Assembly (NCBI GenBank): GCA_015832175.1
Contig: WJXW01000017.1
Location: 1,054,001-1,118,000 of the forward strand
DNA from: Paraphaeosphaeria minitans
Lineage: Eukaryota; Ascomycota; Dothideomycetes; Pleosporales; Didymosphaeriaceae
Direction: 5' to 3'
Length of the DNA: 64,000 bases
Below the pieces are notes generated by a model. That model was not told the origin of the DNA. It saw only the letters and a list, made by a program, of their open reading frames with translations, and ran no database searches. Shown here piece by piece: positions 31,687 to 44,261 of this stretch (the first letter of the stretch is position 1; each line of letters opens with the position of its first letter). Position numbers and translations under genes: made by a program.

Positions 31687-33208
31687 TCACCGTCCCGCAG
31701 CCCCCTCAACTTCCTGCACAGCATCATACCCATACAACCACGGCTGCACAACCGGACATGTCCACCTCGATGGAAACTCCACCTTGCTCTTCTCTAATTC
31801 CTCCTTTTTCCCTAACCACCCTGCAAACACCCTATCCCTCTCCTCCCGTTCCTTCCCGTCCGGCATGTGGAAGTCTTTCCGCTGCTTGAACGTCTCCCGC
31901 GCGATGGCTTCGCCCCGTGCTTTCCGAAGCGTCTGGAAGAGCTGCAAAGTGGCTGAGAGCTGGGAGGCGGAAGTGAATTTGGGATTGTGGGAGGGGGAGA
32001 GCAGAAGGCCCAGCACGGCGCCGTCTTCGATGGAGGAGTTTGCGCCTTGCGCGAGGTAGGGCAGCATCGGGTGGCATGCGTCGCCAATGAGGACGAGGTT
32101 GCTTTGCGCGTTGACCCATGACGGCAGTTCCTCGCGGTGCATGAGTTTCCACTTGTCGACTTTGTCCACGCGGGAAAGAAGCTGGGTTAGTCTAGCATCC
32201 GCCCCGTTAGCAAAAGTTGAGTAGTGGATAGGGAGGGGGAGGAGGTAGGCTACGCACATGGGATCCCATCCCTCGAACAGCGCCCGCATCTCCGCCGTGC
32301 TGCCTTCCACTTTTGCGACTCCTTCTTCGAGGTCGTCGGGCACGAGAAGAACGACGTTATACATGCTACCCCCACGCATACTATACGCGACCACATGCGC
32401 GTCAGGTCCAATCCAGAACCGCACCCCCGGCGTGCCCACCATATCCCTCAGCCGCGGGTCCAGCTCCGCAATCTGCTCCTCCCGGAGGACAATACGGTAT
32501 GCAAGGTCTCCCGTCGGAAGAGGTGCGTCGCGCCGCCCAAGCAGCACAGAGCGACACGCGCTCCACAGCCCGTCCGCCGCAACCACGAGATCGACTTCCC
32601 AAATCCGCCCATCGTCAACCTTGACCTGCACTTGCGTCCGCCCATCGTCCTCACCAACCTCCCTGTCCTCGAGTGCCAAGTCAAAGTCCAACCCGCACAC
32701 CCTCGCCCCCAGCACCACCTGCACGCCCAGCTCCCGCGCCCGCTTCACAAGCGCCTGCTGCAGATCCACACGATGACAGTCCGCGAAGGGTGCACCGTAT
32801 TTCCGCCTACAGTTCTCGGCGAAGCCGTCTTCGTGCGCGAGGACGGCGCCGCGGTAGTCCTGTACCGTGCAGGTGGCAGGCTCACAGGGGGCGTGGATGA
32901 GCGGGTAGACGGCCCAGGACTGGAGGAGGCGAGTTGCGTTAGGGGTGAGTTGGAGGCCGGCACCGATCTGGGGGCGGGTGTCAAAAGGGACAGTGAGGAG
33001 GAAGGAGGTGGGGTTTGACAGTGGCGAGAGACCGATGAATCCTCACAGGGGAAGTGGGAATGTGTCAGGGCGAGGGAAAGCATACTTCGGCGAGTTCGCG
33101 CGCGGCTTCGAGTACAGTGACACTGTGGCCTGAAAGCGCGCACTGTATCGCGGCTGCGAGGCCGGAGAGCCCCGCGCCGACTATGAGGATGGAGAGCTGG
33201 GGCGGCAT
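31687..33208 (-). CDS. FAD-dependent monooxygenase, salicylate hydroxylase-like
   Basis: Exons 33086-33208, 32258-32967 and 31687-32191; introns 118 and 66 nt; 445 aa, the usual length of class A flavoprotein monooxygenases. The Rossmann fingerprint is IVGAGLSGLAAAIQ at residues 8-21, the second FAD/NADPH motif is VVAADGLWSACRS, and the FAD-ribityl GD motif is LIGDACHPMLPYLAQGANSS. Such enzymes use NAD(P)H and O2 to hydroxylate aromatic or polyketide-derived substrates. The second intron is a multiple of three without a stop; removing it turns an aberrant insert into GWDPILTQLLSRVDKVDKW, which fits the family. It lies near a polyketide synthase relic, so a former tailoring role is possible, but salicylate-type catabolism is equally likely. 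Confidence 0.9.
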
Positions 33209-33742
33209 CGGGAGTTCAGGGCACTATCAAGGGAAGAGGAAGAGGGACATCTAAGTGTATGGCTTTTGTACGTGATTGTACAAAAATGTTTTACGTTAGC
33301 TCGGCACCTGAGGCTCATCCCGCGGCAGTCCCCAGCTACAGCGACAATTGCGCGGCAGTGTCGCAAGCGATGGGAAGGGATGCGGAGGGTGCGGGGAAGC
33401 ACCACGGGAGCTACGGGCGGGGAGCTAGACGAAACGGGCAATGAGCTTGAGCTTGGAGCTTTGATGGCGACGGTGTGTGGAGGAAGAATGAAACAGTTGA
33501 GATTTTATCCAAAAGCTCATGATCTGATATGGGCTGATCCGATCCTAGGGCGATGATACCCGTCAACGAGGTGTCTGTATCTGAGATGACCTCCAACGCC
33601 CGAACCCCCTGCGCGCCAACGCCAGGTCAAACACGTGCTGAAGAATGAAGAAAGGATACCAAAACGCCGAAGAAGCAACACTCCCACATCGTTCCCGACG
33701 CTCACATCGAATGGTCGTTTCTTTCGTCGACACTCGCCGAGC
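33209..33742. other. Intergenic, no gene supported
   Basis: Between two minus-strand genes. Contains the promoter of the monooxygenase; no motif recognised. Confidence 0.55.
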
Positions 33743-34965
33743 CTATCTCTTCAGCGCAGCGTCGTACAGGCTGACGAGCACGCCTACCAGGCTTCCGATT
33801 TGGATGCCGTAGTAGCCGCCGAGAATGTTGTCCCGCACGGTAACGACAGAGCTTTCCGAAAACGGGCCCCAGCCAGGAGTTTGCACAAGGACCGTGTTGG
33901 GCTGGCCCAAGAGCGACGCGTCGGCTGTGGTGTAGACATAGTACGCACTGTAGGCCAGGATAGCCTTTGCGATGTTGAAGGTGAACGGGTCAATGGTATA
34001 TTGGGTCTTAGAAGACTTGTGACGGGTGTTTGTGCGTAGAGTCAGGTTGAAGAAGTACGACAGGATGAGGGGCAGCGCCCAGTTGGTCAAAGACCACAGC
34101 GTCGCGGGTCCCCACCAGCCAGAGCCCGCGAGCTTGGTGAGGTTGGGAAAACGGACTTCCCTGGCACTGAAGCCAGTTGTGGCAGGAGATTCGAAGAGGT
34201 AGTGCGTGTCTGTGAGCGTGTTGTACTGCAGTGTCGCGGCTTCCAAGATCAGGATGAGGGTCTGGATTGCACTGACGGAGCTGGCGGTCTCGCGAAGCCA
34301 CTCTTTGGCTTCGTCGATGCGCGTCTTGTCCCAGATCTCAGTCGCTCGTTCCTTGACCACCTGGAATGACTCGTCGGCAAAGTCCGCGAGCTGCGCGGGA
34401 GATGCAGGCAGGTTGACTTCCGGGGCGCGTAGGTCGACTTGGGGCGCGCGCGGAGTAGCCTCACTGACGCGCCCAGAGACGCGCCGGGTCACCTGGGAAA
34501 CCTCGCGCGGAGTCTTCGCAAGTGCGCGCGAAACCACACTTGGTCTGTTGGGTGTGCTGGTGGCGTCGGGTCTGAACAACAGCTCCGTCAGCTCCGGCGC
34601 GTGACGCGCAGCTTAAGAAAACTCACGAATCCTCATTTCTGTTCAAAGTTTGGCGTCTGCTGCGTGTCTTGGTCAACACCACAGCATCGGGCGACGAGCG
34701 CTCGCGCTTTATGGGGGATCCGCCGCGGCCGTAGAAGTCGCTGAATGCGCGCTGTTTCGCGAAAGTGGTCTCGTTGGCCTCGAGCGTTTCTTCGAGGGCC
34801 GCGACCAGGTCGTCCTTCAAGAGCGTGTCCGCGCTGTTTGGCCAATGCGTTAGAGACTGAATTGTTTGCGTCAAAGCAGAGCAATGCTCACTCGGGAATG
34901 CTAGCTTTTTGCGCCAGCTCCAACAGCTCGCCTTTGCGCTTGCGCTGCAGCCAGGAATGAGACAT
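33743..34965 (-). CDS. SAP-like motif plus multi-pass membrane protein
   Basis: Exons 34892-34965, 34627-34833 and 33743-34571; introns 58 and 55 nt; 369 aa. Residues 1-45 (KRKGELLELAQKASI, then LLKDDLVAALEE) resemble a SAP helix-extended-helix motif, a DNA- or RNA-binding module. A basic, Ser-rich linker with PIKRERSSP and TRSRRQ follows. About four hydrophobic segments follow in the C-terminal half: SAIQTLILILEAATLQYN, LWSLTNWALPLILSYFFNL, NIAKAILAYSAYYVYTT and GIQIGSLVGVLVSLY. A nucleic-acid-binding N-terminus on a membrane anchor suggests an inner nuclear membrane or organelle-envelope tether, as with Heh/Man1-type proteins, though there is no similarity to those that I can see. Localisation is inference. 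Confidence 0.75.
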
Positions 34966-35481
34966 GGTGAATTCGAGCGCGATGGCGTGGTCAATGCGAC
35001 TGTGAATATGTATTCGAAAAAGCAACAGAGGCGTGGTGGGGAAGGAATGCTGGGATGGTAGTGGGCGTGTCGCGGTGATGGTGGAGGAGCTCGAGCGGGT
35101 GGTAAACAAGCCCACTGCACGTGACGGTCCCCAGCGCTTAGCCCCATCTGCTCTTACACAGGCATGCTCATTGGATGCAATTGGGACGGCTTCGCAAATC
35201 GCCCCATATCCCGCGACAAATTTGCAAGCGGCAATGTGTTTATGGCGGTGAGGTCCAGCGCCAACAATCTTCTGTGCTGCTCGCCGCCAGGGTGTTGGCG
35301 GCTTCTAGGGTCGGCTTGTCTTGGCTAAATTTTCGAACCGACGGCGACTGTCGACACCACGCTGGCCACACGTCACTCCTTCACACTCACATTCCGCATC
35401 CCCGCGTTTTCCTACTCCGTCGTTGTATTTGTTGGCTATTTCGAGCATTTCCAAGGCGCATCTCTCGTCGCTGCATTGCTG
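34966..35481. other. Divergent promoter region
   Basis: Shared upstream region of the SAP-like membrane protein (minus) and the mitochondrial carrier (plus). No further feature recognised. Confidence 0.55.
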
Positions 35482-36827
35482 ATGGTGTTTGGAAGCGCAT
35501 CCAATTGGTTCAGCCCTACGGATCCAAACAAGCTCGTGGAGGATGGTCAGAAGCCCCGGAAACCCGCGATGGAGAGCATCGGATCGGTGCCGGATATGAG
35601 GCAGGAGAGGATACCACAAGAGGCGGACGCCGAGATAGACAATGAGATGGCGCGGCCACCCTATATCCATGTATGCCGCCTTTCGGCAGACTGATGCTAC
35701 GAACGTAATTGATCGAGTTTCGCAGGCAGTTCTGGCAGGTGGGATAGGAGGCACAACGGGCGACATGCTGATGCATTCTCTCGACACCGTAAAGACGCGC
35801 CAACAGGGAGACCCGCACATGCCCCCCAAGTACACCTCCATGGGCAACACATACTACACCATATGGCGGCAAGAAGGCCTGAGTCGGGGGCTGTACGGGG
35901 GAGTGCAACCGGCATTTGTGGGATCATTCCTGGGGACATGTGCTTTCTTCGGCACGTACGAGTGGAGCAAGCGCCTGATGATAGACAACGGCATCGCGCC
36001 CTCCATCTCGTACTTCACAGCCGGTATGGGATACATGCCACCAGCTGCTTCAAGCAGTAGCTCGGTGCTTTTTCTTTTGCTCGTACTGATGTCTTTCAGG
36101 ACTCGTCGCCGACCTCGCCGCCGCACCCGTCTACGTTCCCTCTGAAGTCCTCAAAACCCGTCTCCAATTACAAGGCCGTCACAACAACCCCTACTTTAAT
36201 TCCGGCTACAACTACCGCTCCACCCTCGATGCTGCGCGCACCATCGCAAGAACAGAAGGCTTCGGAGCCCTTTTCTACGGATACAAAGCTACCCTCTGGC
36301 GCGACCTCCCCTTTTCGGCCTTGCAATTCGCCTTCTACGAGGAGGAAAGAGAGCTGGCGAAGAAGTACATGGGCTCAAACAACATTGGTCTGCCGCTGGA
36401 AATCCTGACCGCCGCGAGCGCTGGAGGCATGGCCGGCGTAATAACCACACCATTGGACGTCGTCAAGACGCGCATCCAGACCCAACAACCCAGCACAGCA
36501 GCGCCCGCACCCGCCCCGACAGCGCCGCTGTCCCCCTCCTCAACAGCAAAACACTCGACACCCTCGACATCGCATAGATCCTCGGCGCCCTCGAACCGCC
36601 CCATCTCCACCTCCTCTCCCTCCACCACGCTCAAACCCCACGGCGCCGCCACCCTCGACACATCCTCCGTAATTCGTGGGCTCCGCTTGATTTATCAGAC
36701 CGAAGGGATATGGGGCTGTTTCCGCGGCGTCGGGCCTCGCAGCGTGTGGACATCGGTGCAGTCTGGCACCATGTTGGTGCTGTACCAGACGCTGTTAAAG
36801 TATTTTGAGCAGAATGCTGCTGTGTAA
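35482..36827 (+). CDS. MME1: Mitochondrial carrier family protein, Mme1 (Mg2+ exporter)-type
   Basis: Exons 35482-35670, 35726-36023 and 36100-36827; introns 55 and 76 nt; 404 aa. Three carrier repeats are seen, each with the odd-helix signature: MHSLDTVKTRQQ (Ser replaces the usual Pro), VPSEVLKTRLQLQ and TPLDVVKTRIQTQ. GGIGGTTGDMLMHSLDTVKT, FYGYKATLWRDLPFSALQFA and GVGPRSVWTSVQS closely follow yeast Mme1, an inner-membrane carrier implicated in mitochondrial magnesium export. A Ser/Pro/Thr-rich insertion of about 50 residues lies in the third repeat, in the same place as in the yeast protein. The N-terminal 60 residues are a polar extension; a start one exon further upstream cannot be excluded. 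Confidence 0.88.
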
Positions 36828-38470
36828 AGAACATGTATGTGTATTGTAAGAAATGAAGGAGCGGATGTGTATTATATCAAGTCAGGAATGACAGGCCGGG
36901 ACATAGATGCATCAGCGGCGTTTTTGTTTGGGCCGGGGAGCCAGCTAAGGCCCCGGTAGAGATAGAAGCTAGAACAACCATGCCTTTTGTCTTTCAACTT
37001 CACGTCTGCATCCTAGAACTACCGTCCTAAGATTCAGGTTTGTCCAGGGGCTCCAACGGCACGCATTCCAACACACTAGCTCAGCCGTCCACTGCACCAG
37101 ACCACGGCAGACGTGTCAGTATGACTCGCATGCCACTGCCACGGAAGCCATTGCCGCAGCTCCTCTACACTAAATGAAGTAGGCAACATGTCGTCGTGGC
37201 CGGGTGGGACGCCTACTCCAGCGCGATGAGACACTCATGTAATCATGTAAGCATACACTGCGGTGGGATTGGTCGGAATGTCTTCGGTCGTCTAATGATA
37301 GAAGCAGCGTAGATCTCCCGTTCGCAGGCAGGCTGAGACGGGCGGCCTTCGCCTAAGGATGCGATGGCGTGTTGCCCGTCTTTGTAGATATCTTGGACCT
37401 GGCTGAAGGGAAACCGTTGCCTGGTAGGAATCGCCTGTGAGCTTCGCCATCGAGAGCAAATTCCGCACATTCGCCTCAGACAAAGTCACGCCTGCTCCCG
37501 ATGAATCCGATGCACTTGCGCCTTCTCCGAATCTATATCCGGCCCTCCGCATGCCCTTCGTTTACATCCCTACCGACCTTTTCCATCGCCACCGGACGAT
37601 GAGGCTGCAGAGACGGTTCCGGCGCCACAGACTCGAGCCACGAATAGCAACAAGCAGTACTTTCAGATCGGCGGCCCGTTGCATCCACACCTGTGGAGGT
37701 AAGACGCGACGCTTAGCAGTGGCCAGCCTCATGAGGCTATTCACGGACACTAGCACACTGGTGCCCCTTGCCACACCGCATTGTACACGGTAGACATGAC
37801 TTGGGCCCGCCTCCGAATGCCTATTTGCCCGTGTGAGCAGGTCAGGCCACGACATGGTTATACTGGCTGGACCCCACGATGGTGGAGCCGCCCTCGAAAC
37901 CGCCGCCCACCCCTTGCCGGCGATGCTAGATTCCGCGTAAACATTACCTACCCAGACGATTGGCGCTTTTGACGGGGAAGTGGTAGGGCTCAGCATACGC
38001 CATCCATTACAGTGCACGACGGCGGCATGCCTAATTTCCACATTTTCGGCTTCCGGCCATGGACTTCTCCCTAAAGCACAATGACAGGACCGTACGTGTG
38101 CGCTCAAAATTCTGCTTAGATCAACAGACGGGCCCTGCATACACACCCAGACCCCATCACATTATTTCGTGCTTCCCAGTCAGCTTCAACGGTCACTCTC
38201 GAGATGGTAACCCATTGAGTGCGGCGGTGTAAGAGCCACCATGATCGATCCTTAGACGTCAACTTTTCGGACCACTATGAAAGGACCGGTCATCCGGTAG
38301 GCAGCGACAACAGAAGCAGATCAATCTCTCTCAACATCCCTTTCAACATCCCTCTCAACATCCCTCTCTTGCCTACATATTTCGTTACTTTCCATCTTTC
38401 ATCGGCGCTATATTCTGAACGCCGCATATTCGCTCTTTTCTAGTTACGTCTTATTACAGCAGCCCACAGA
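36828..38470. other. Gene-poor stretch, no gene supported
   Basis: Minus-strand frames at 37562-38146 and 37292-37552 are fairly long but have no recognisable domain or good splice joins; they could be remnants of a decayed gene. Short CAACATCCCT repeats occur at 38335-38367. Confidence 0.45.
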
Positions 38471-40101
38471 ATGCTCCCTGGACCGCATAAACGAGGGTTC
38501 TGTAAGTTCTGTAAGGAAAACGGTGTCCAGGTGAGTTACGGCAATCTGCGATCCGATTGAAGCAGCCGCTCATACATTCTTAGTGTGACAAGAAAAAGCC
38601 GCGATGCAGTGAATGCGTTGCCACGGATAAGTCTTGCGGTGGCTACGATATGGGCCACATCTTCATCAACGTCGACTCATCAGGGCCACCACCCACGTGG
38701 AACCGTGGCCAAAGCGCACAAAAGCACCTGCTACTGGACTTGGCATCACAGCCCGCAGCTTCGCCACCCCAAACCCTAGACATGCTAGCGACATCTCTTC
38801 CTTCGACATCCGATGCCATGTCTTCGGGCTCGGTGGATGCCTCGAAGGCCATACTCGCCCTTGCGAACCCTGCAAACATCCACCGGCTAGTCGAACTTTT
38901 TCTGGACCTTTACCTCAAGCGTTACGGGCCTGGCAAGACACTTGTGGACCCACTTACGGCCGGTAACGAATGTGGGGGCTGGAGAATACTGCTTCCTTCA
39001 TGGTTGGGGCAATCTGTGATTTTGGATACCGCCATCGGGGGAATGGCCGCTTCCTTCATCGGCGCACAGTATCAAGACGTGGCTTTGTCTAACCATGGAG
39101 GGAACATGTACCTGAATGCCCTTCAGATGGTTCAGAAAGCGCTTCCAGAGCTTAACGTCTCTGAAAGGAAACACCTGCTGGCGGCAACCTTGGTCATGAG
39201 CTCTACGGAGCTGTTCATGTCCAACGGAGGCGGGTCAAGCCAATTTACCCACATCGAGGGTGCAACTCGTCTGCTGAACTTCTCGTCGGACAGTATGGAC
39301 CTGGACGAATTGCATGTCTACATACTAAACCAAGGCTTGTTTGAAGCGATATCGAGCAGGCGTCCGTACCCCTGCTCGTCTCCAGGGTTTCGCCATATAG
39401 CACGCCAGATATACTCGGTGCCCCGAACCAATCGCAACGACTTGTACTTTCAGTGGTGCGAACGCATCCTCCCCCTACCCAACATCCTGAACGCCGCCGA
39501 TAGTGTCGTCTCATCCACTGCACCAGCGCCAATGTCCGCTGTCCTATCTATCCTGGACGACCTGTCCACACTCGAACAAGTCATCGCACCCTGGTACGAG
39601 CTCCTCCAATCCAGCATATCCACCCCATGGACCCTCCCCGCCGCCCAAGCCAGCGCAGATTCCGTCCCGTTCCCCCTACAGTTCACCTCAATCGAAGCCT
39701 GCACCAACTACTGCCTGTACTGGATCTCGCAACTGCTCCTCCTCGAAGCCCGCCAAACGTTGTACGCACGGCTACCTCCTCACTCACAGACCCCCGAGCT
39801 CGCCGGCTTGCAGCCCCGCATCGCAGAGTACGCGTCGCTCGTCTGCCGCTCCGTGCAGTACTGCGCGCACGGCACGTCGTACGCTGCCACGGAAAACATG
39901 TTTCTGCCGCTGCACGTGGTCGCGGGCTACTACGTCCGGCAGGGCGACCGCGAACGCACCGGTTGGTGCGTCGCTGCGTTTGCGCGCATGAGTCGGGAGC
40001 ATAGGATCAGGTTCGGGAGCGAGATGGTGGAGGTGGAGGTGGTTGGTGTGCGGGCGGGGGATGAGGCCTGCGATGCTGATGGTGTTGGGGATCGGGGTTG
40101 A
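38471..40101 (+). CDS. Zn2Cys6 fungal transcription factor
   Basis: Exons 38471-38530 and 38584-40101 around a 53-nt intron; 525 aa. The N-terminus has a complete binuclear zinc cluster: Cys at 11, 14, 21, 28, 31 and 38 with spacing C-x2-C-x6-C-x6-C-x2-C-x6-C. The intron falls directly before the third Cys, a common place in this family. The rest (residues 90-500) is helical, with the feel of the Fungal_trans_2 (PF11951) regulatory region: LVELFLDLYLKRYGPGKT, HLLAATLVMSSTELFMSN, CLYWISQLLLLEARQTLY. It should be a nuclear, sequence-specific activator or repressor; target genes unknown. No metabolic cluster lies immediately beside it. Confidence 0.9.
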
Positions 40102-40713
40102 TGCCGTCGGCTCACGCTCACATCCTCGTTACCTATCTACTTGCGTCAGCGGTTTGTTTTCGCCCGGGGAGATTTTATTTTTCTTCATCATCACGTTCAT
40201 CCGCAGCGTAGCATGGCATGGCATGGCATAGCCTAGCATTTTGGGCATTTTCTCGGCGTTGGATACCAGGGACGGTGGGGGCACGGGGATGCGCTGGCGG
40301 CATGGGCATCTATCTGAATTGGCATTGCCGGCGTGGCTGTTTAGCACCTTTTAGACATCATCATTCGGGCGTTTCTCTTTTTTTTCTTTTTGCATCAATT
40401 CATCCTTTTTACTCTTTTCTCATTCTTTTCTTTCCTCTTTCTTTCCTTTCCCGTAGTTGGAAAGGACCCACGCCGACGACGAGGCGGGAGCGTTCGGACA
40501 GGGGGGGAAAAAGTCACTCAGTGGGATTCGCTACGATGGAAACGTGGGGAGCGAGATGGGTGTTTAAGGGGGGAAGGGAGGGCGGGCGGGCAAGGGGGAG
40601 GTAACATCTCCATCAGATCAGACTTTTTGGTGTACGTGTATGCATGCGTTTTTTGTGTTCCAGCCCAGTCCAGTCCAGTCCAGTCCAGGCCGCACCAAAC
40701 CAAGCATGGCAAC

Positions 40714-40744
<31 letters not shown>

Positions 40745-40874
40745 CGCCAATCCATGCACGAACCGCACTATGACGCTCCCTTTCGCGAACCACACGGAAG
40801 GAAGGTTTAACCCACGACTTCCCCCCCCATCCCGTCTCGTCATCATACACAGTCCAGCCCCCGCCCCCACGCGT
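40102..40874. repeat. Convergent 3' region with simple repeats
   Basis: Contains a CATGG pentamer run (40211-40229), a T/C-rich tract (about 40375-40450), a CAGTC pentamer run (40666-40688) and a GAAAAA run (40716-40744). No gene is supported between the Zn2Cys6 factor and eIF5B. Confidence 0.7.
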
Positions 40875-43800
40875 CTACATGATGTCGAAACTCTCCTTGA
40901 GCTGCTTGATGAGCTTCCACTCGTCCATGCTGACGTCGGTGCGGAAGTAGTTCTTGAGCGTGTCGATGCTCTCGCGGGAGATGTGGGAATACAGCGTGTC
41001 TTTTTCCTCGAGGTGGCGGCCGTAGAGGGGCTGGTTGGGGCCCTCGATCTTGACAGCGACGGACGGCTGGCCCTTTTTGCAGACGGGGATTTGCTTGTGG
41101 TCGCGCTCGATGGACGTGCTGTTGGTCTGATTAACATCATGACGGGGGCGTGGGGAGGAGAGGGTAGGAGAGGGGGAACATACACTCTGCCCAGGGAGAT
41201 GATCTCTTTGAGGCCGGTGACGGGGTTCTTCTTGATGGCGGCGATGGGGGTTGTGATTTTGAGGCTGCCTTCGACGACGTCGACGCCGAGGACGATGGGG
41301 TCTTTCTTGTTGAAGACGGCGATGGGGCTGAGCACGCAGGGGAAGACGGCAAGCATCTTGCTGTCCTCCTTGCGCTGCTCCTCGAGCTGCTTCATGTGCG
41401 CGGTGAACTTGTCGAAGAGGTGGTAGATGATGTCTGCTTCGAAGATCTTGACGCCGATTTCGTCGGCGTAGGCGCGCGCGTCGCGGTCGACCTTGACGTC
41501 GAAGCAAAGCATGACGGCGAATTCTTTGGCTTTTTCTAACATGATACCTGCGCGTAGGACATCTTTCTTGAAGACGGGGCCGATGGAGATGGTGGCGACG
41601 GGGATCTTGGAGACGCGCAGGAACTCGAGCAGGGCTTCAAGTGAGCCGAGCGTGGATGCTTGAACCGAGACACCACGGCCGGTCTTGGACACCTTGCTAA
41701 GCAAGTGGGCAAGATCGCCCATGACTTCGTCCATCAGATCCTCTTCGTCGTCGTCTGGGCCAACGACAAGCAGTCGCGAACCGGCAATGGCTTGGTCAAG
41801 ACCATCGGCGGCGATCTTGATACCCATGGCGGCCTTGACCTCCTTGTTGTGTACGTATTGTGACTTGACACGGAGCTCCTTCATCTCGGCAGGCGTAAGC
41901 AGAGCTCGAATGTTGGTCGCTATAGGCTCGGGATTTCCGCAGAGTACTACCCGGTCGCCCTCGTGCAGCACACCATTGGAGAGAATAACGTCGATGGTGG
42001 TGCCGAGACCTTCGATAACCTTTACTTCCAAGACTGTGCACTCCACCTCAGACAGGTACATGAGGTTGTTCGTCATACGCTCCTGAGTGAGCTTGATGAT
42101 GAGCTTGATCATATCGGGGATACCTTCTCCGGTGTGCGCAGAGGTTGGGCACACGGAGACATACCGCGACATGTTCTTGTTCCTGAAGAAGAGCTCCGAG
42201 TTGAAACCTTGTTCTTGCAGTTGCGTGTGTACCATGGACCATCGGTCGTCGAACTCCTTCTTAACGCGGTCCTTCTGTAGGCTCAACGAGTCCTCGAAAC
42301 CGTTGTTATCAATCTTCTTCCAGTCAAGGAGACGGTCGATCTTGTTGAGAGCGACGATGAAGGGTGTTCTCCGTTCTCGCAGCAATCTCATGGACTCCAG
42401 TGTCTGTGGCTCGAGACCGTGCATAATATCAATGACAAGAATAGCAATGTTGCAGAGGGAAGAACCTCGGGAGCGCAAGTTGGTGAAAGACTCGTGACCA
42501 GGGGTATCGATAACGAGGAGACCGGGGACATTGAACACGAACGAGTGGTCTTTGTTGACGACGGCTGTCTTCTTCTCCAATGCCTCAACAGGGAAGTAAG
42601 TGGCACCAATCTGCTGCGTAATACCACCAGCCTCGCCTTCCTGGACATTGGTCTGTCGGATCTTGTCCAAAAGCTTGGTCTTTCCGGTATCGACGTGGCC
42701 AAGAATACAGCAAATAGGTGATCGGAGGTTGTCACTGGATCGGGCGGCGAGTGCCTCTTCGTGCAGCTTCTTCCTGCGTTCCGCCGCGGCAGCTTTTCGG
42801 GCAGCTTCAGCGCGCTGTGTGGCAGTGCCCTCCTCGTCGGAAGATGAGTCGTCACTGTCGTCGCTGTCATCCTCTTCTTCAGAGGACTCGTCGTCTTCCG
42901 CAGATTGGGCAGCTGGCTTGCTGTTGGCGGCAGCCTCCTTCTCCTTTGCCTCCTTTGCAGCAGCAACGGCGGCCTTCGTCTTCTCTTCCTCCTCGTCGCT
43001 GTCTGCGTCCCAGCTGTCCTTGACGCCATCCATGGCATCGGCCTGGGCCTCCCAGTCTTCGGCTGAGTCACTCGCGTCGCCCTTCTTCGCCTCAGCGTCT
43101 TCACGCGCCTTCTTCGCCTCAGCCTCGGCAGCAGCAGCCTGCTCTTCGGCTATCCGGAGCTCTTCGAGTTTATTTGCTGCCTCTTCGGCCTCCTTCTCCT
43201 TCTGCAGCTCGGCCTGGTTCTTCTTCTTCTTCCTGCGGTCGTCGTAGACCGGCTTTTTCTTCTCGGTGGGCGCTTCAAGTGCATCCACCTTGGCAGTTCC
43301 GCTCTCCAGCATCTGCTTCAAGCGCAGCTCGTTCCGCGCCTTGGCCTCTTTCTGTGCCTTGGTGAGGTACTTACCCTCCTTCTTCAGCTGCTCAACCTTC
43401 TCTTTTTCTTTCTGCTTCTTGAGAGCTCTGGCCTCAACCTTCTTCTTCTCCTCTTCCTCGGCCTTGCGCTCCTCCTCCTCCATCTTGGCCTTTTCTTCTG
43501 CTTCAAGGCGCGCCAGTTCCTCTTCGCGTTTCCGTCGCTCTTCTTGTTGCTTCTGGAGTGCAGCAAGGGCGGCGGGAATTTTCTTGCCCTTCTTGCCAGC
43601 GGCGGCAGCTGGAGCGGCAGCTGGCTCGTGGGTGGGTGCTGATGGAGTGGCAGCCTTGGTCTCTGCGGGCTTCGCGGCTTCGGTCTTTGCGGGCGCGCTG
43701 GCCTTCTTCTTCGCGGCCTGTATCGAAGTTAGATTCGGTCTCCTCCAAAGTGTCTCTCTGCCGGGTGCAGCAAGAACATACCATCTCCTTCTTCCGCTGC

Positions 43801-44261
43801 TTCTCCTTTTCCTTCTTTTCCTTTTCCTTCTCCGCCTTGGTCTTCACCCTCGGCGCATCATCCACCACTGGGGCCTTCCCTGCATTCTTCACTTCACTCT
43901 GTTCCTTCCCTTCTTTCTGTTCCTGCTTGGGTTTGAAGTTGCCCGCAAACACGTCGTCATCGTCGAAGTTGGCCTCCTCGGGCGCCTTGCCTGCAAAAGG
44001 ATCGTCTGTTGCGCTGGCAGCAGGACTCTCGCCCAGTTCGGCCTCCCAATCCTCCTGCCCCCCCTTCTTGCCCTTCTTGCCCTTCTTGCCGCGTTTCGCC
44101 AGCGCAGCCATCAGACCGCTGACGGGAGCTTCTTCCTCCTCGGCGGCAGACGCCTCTACGACGGGCTCTGCGGCGGCGTCATTCTGGGGCACAATCGATT
44201 CGCCCAGGTCGTCCTCCCAGTTGTCCTGGGCCTTCTTGCTGCCCTTCTTCTTTGGCGGCAT
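40875..44261 (-). CDS. FUN12: Translation initiation factor eIF5B
   Basis: Exons 43782-44261, 41186-43717 and 40875-41126; introns 64 and 59 nt, both phase 0; 1087 aa. The first 480 residues are the low-complexity Lys/Glu/Ala-rich region typical of eukaryotic eIF5B. The IF2-type GTPase starts near residue 490 with G1 GHVDTGKT (about 498), G3 DTPGHE (about 564) and G4 NKID (about 619), followed by beta-barrel domains ([20 protein letters not shown]) and the C-terminal helix domain that touches eIF1A ([15 protein letters not shown]). eIF5B promotes 60S joining and checks the initiator tRNA on the 80S ribosome. The window also holds an initiator tRNA gene, a functional but not physical link. Confidence 0.97.

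Noticed and set aside
37562..38146. 194-codon minus-strand frame
   Set aside because: No recognisable domain and no convincing start; at most a relic of a lost gene.
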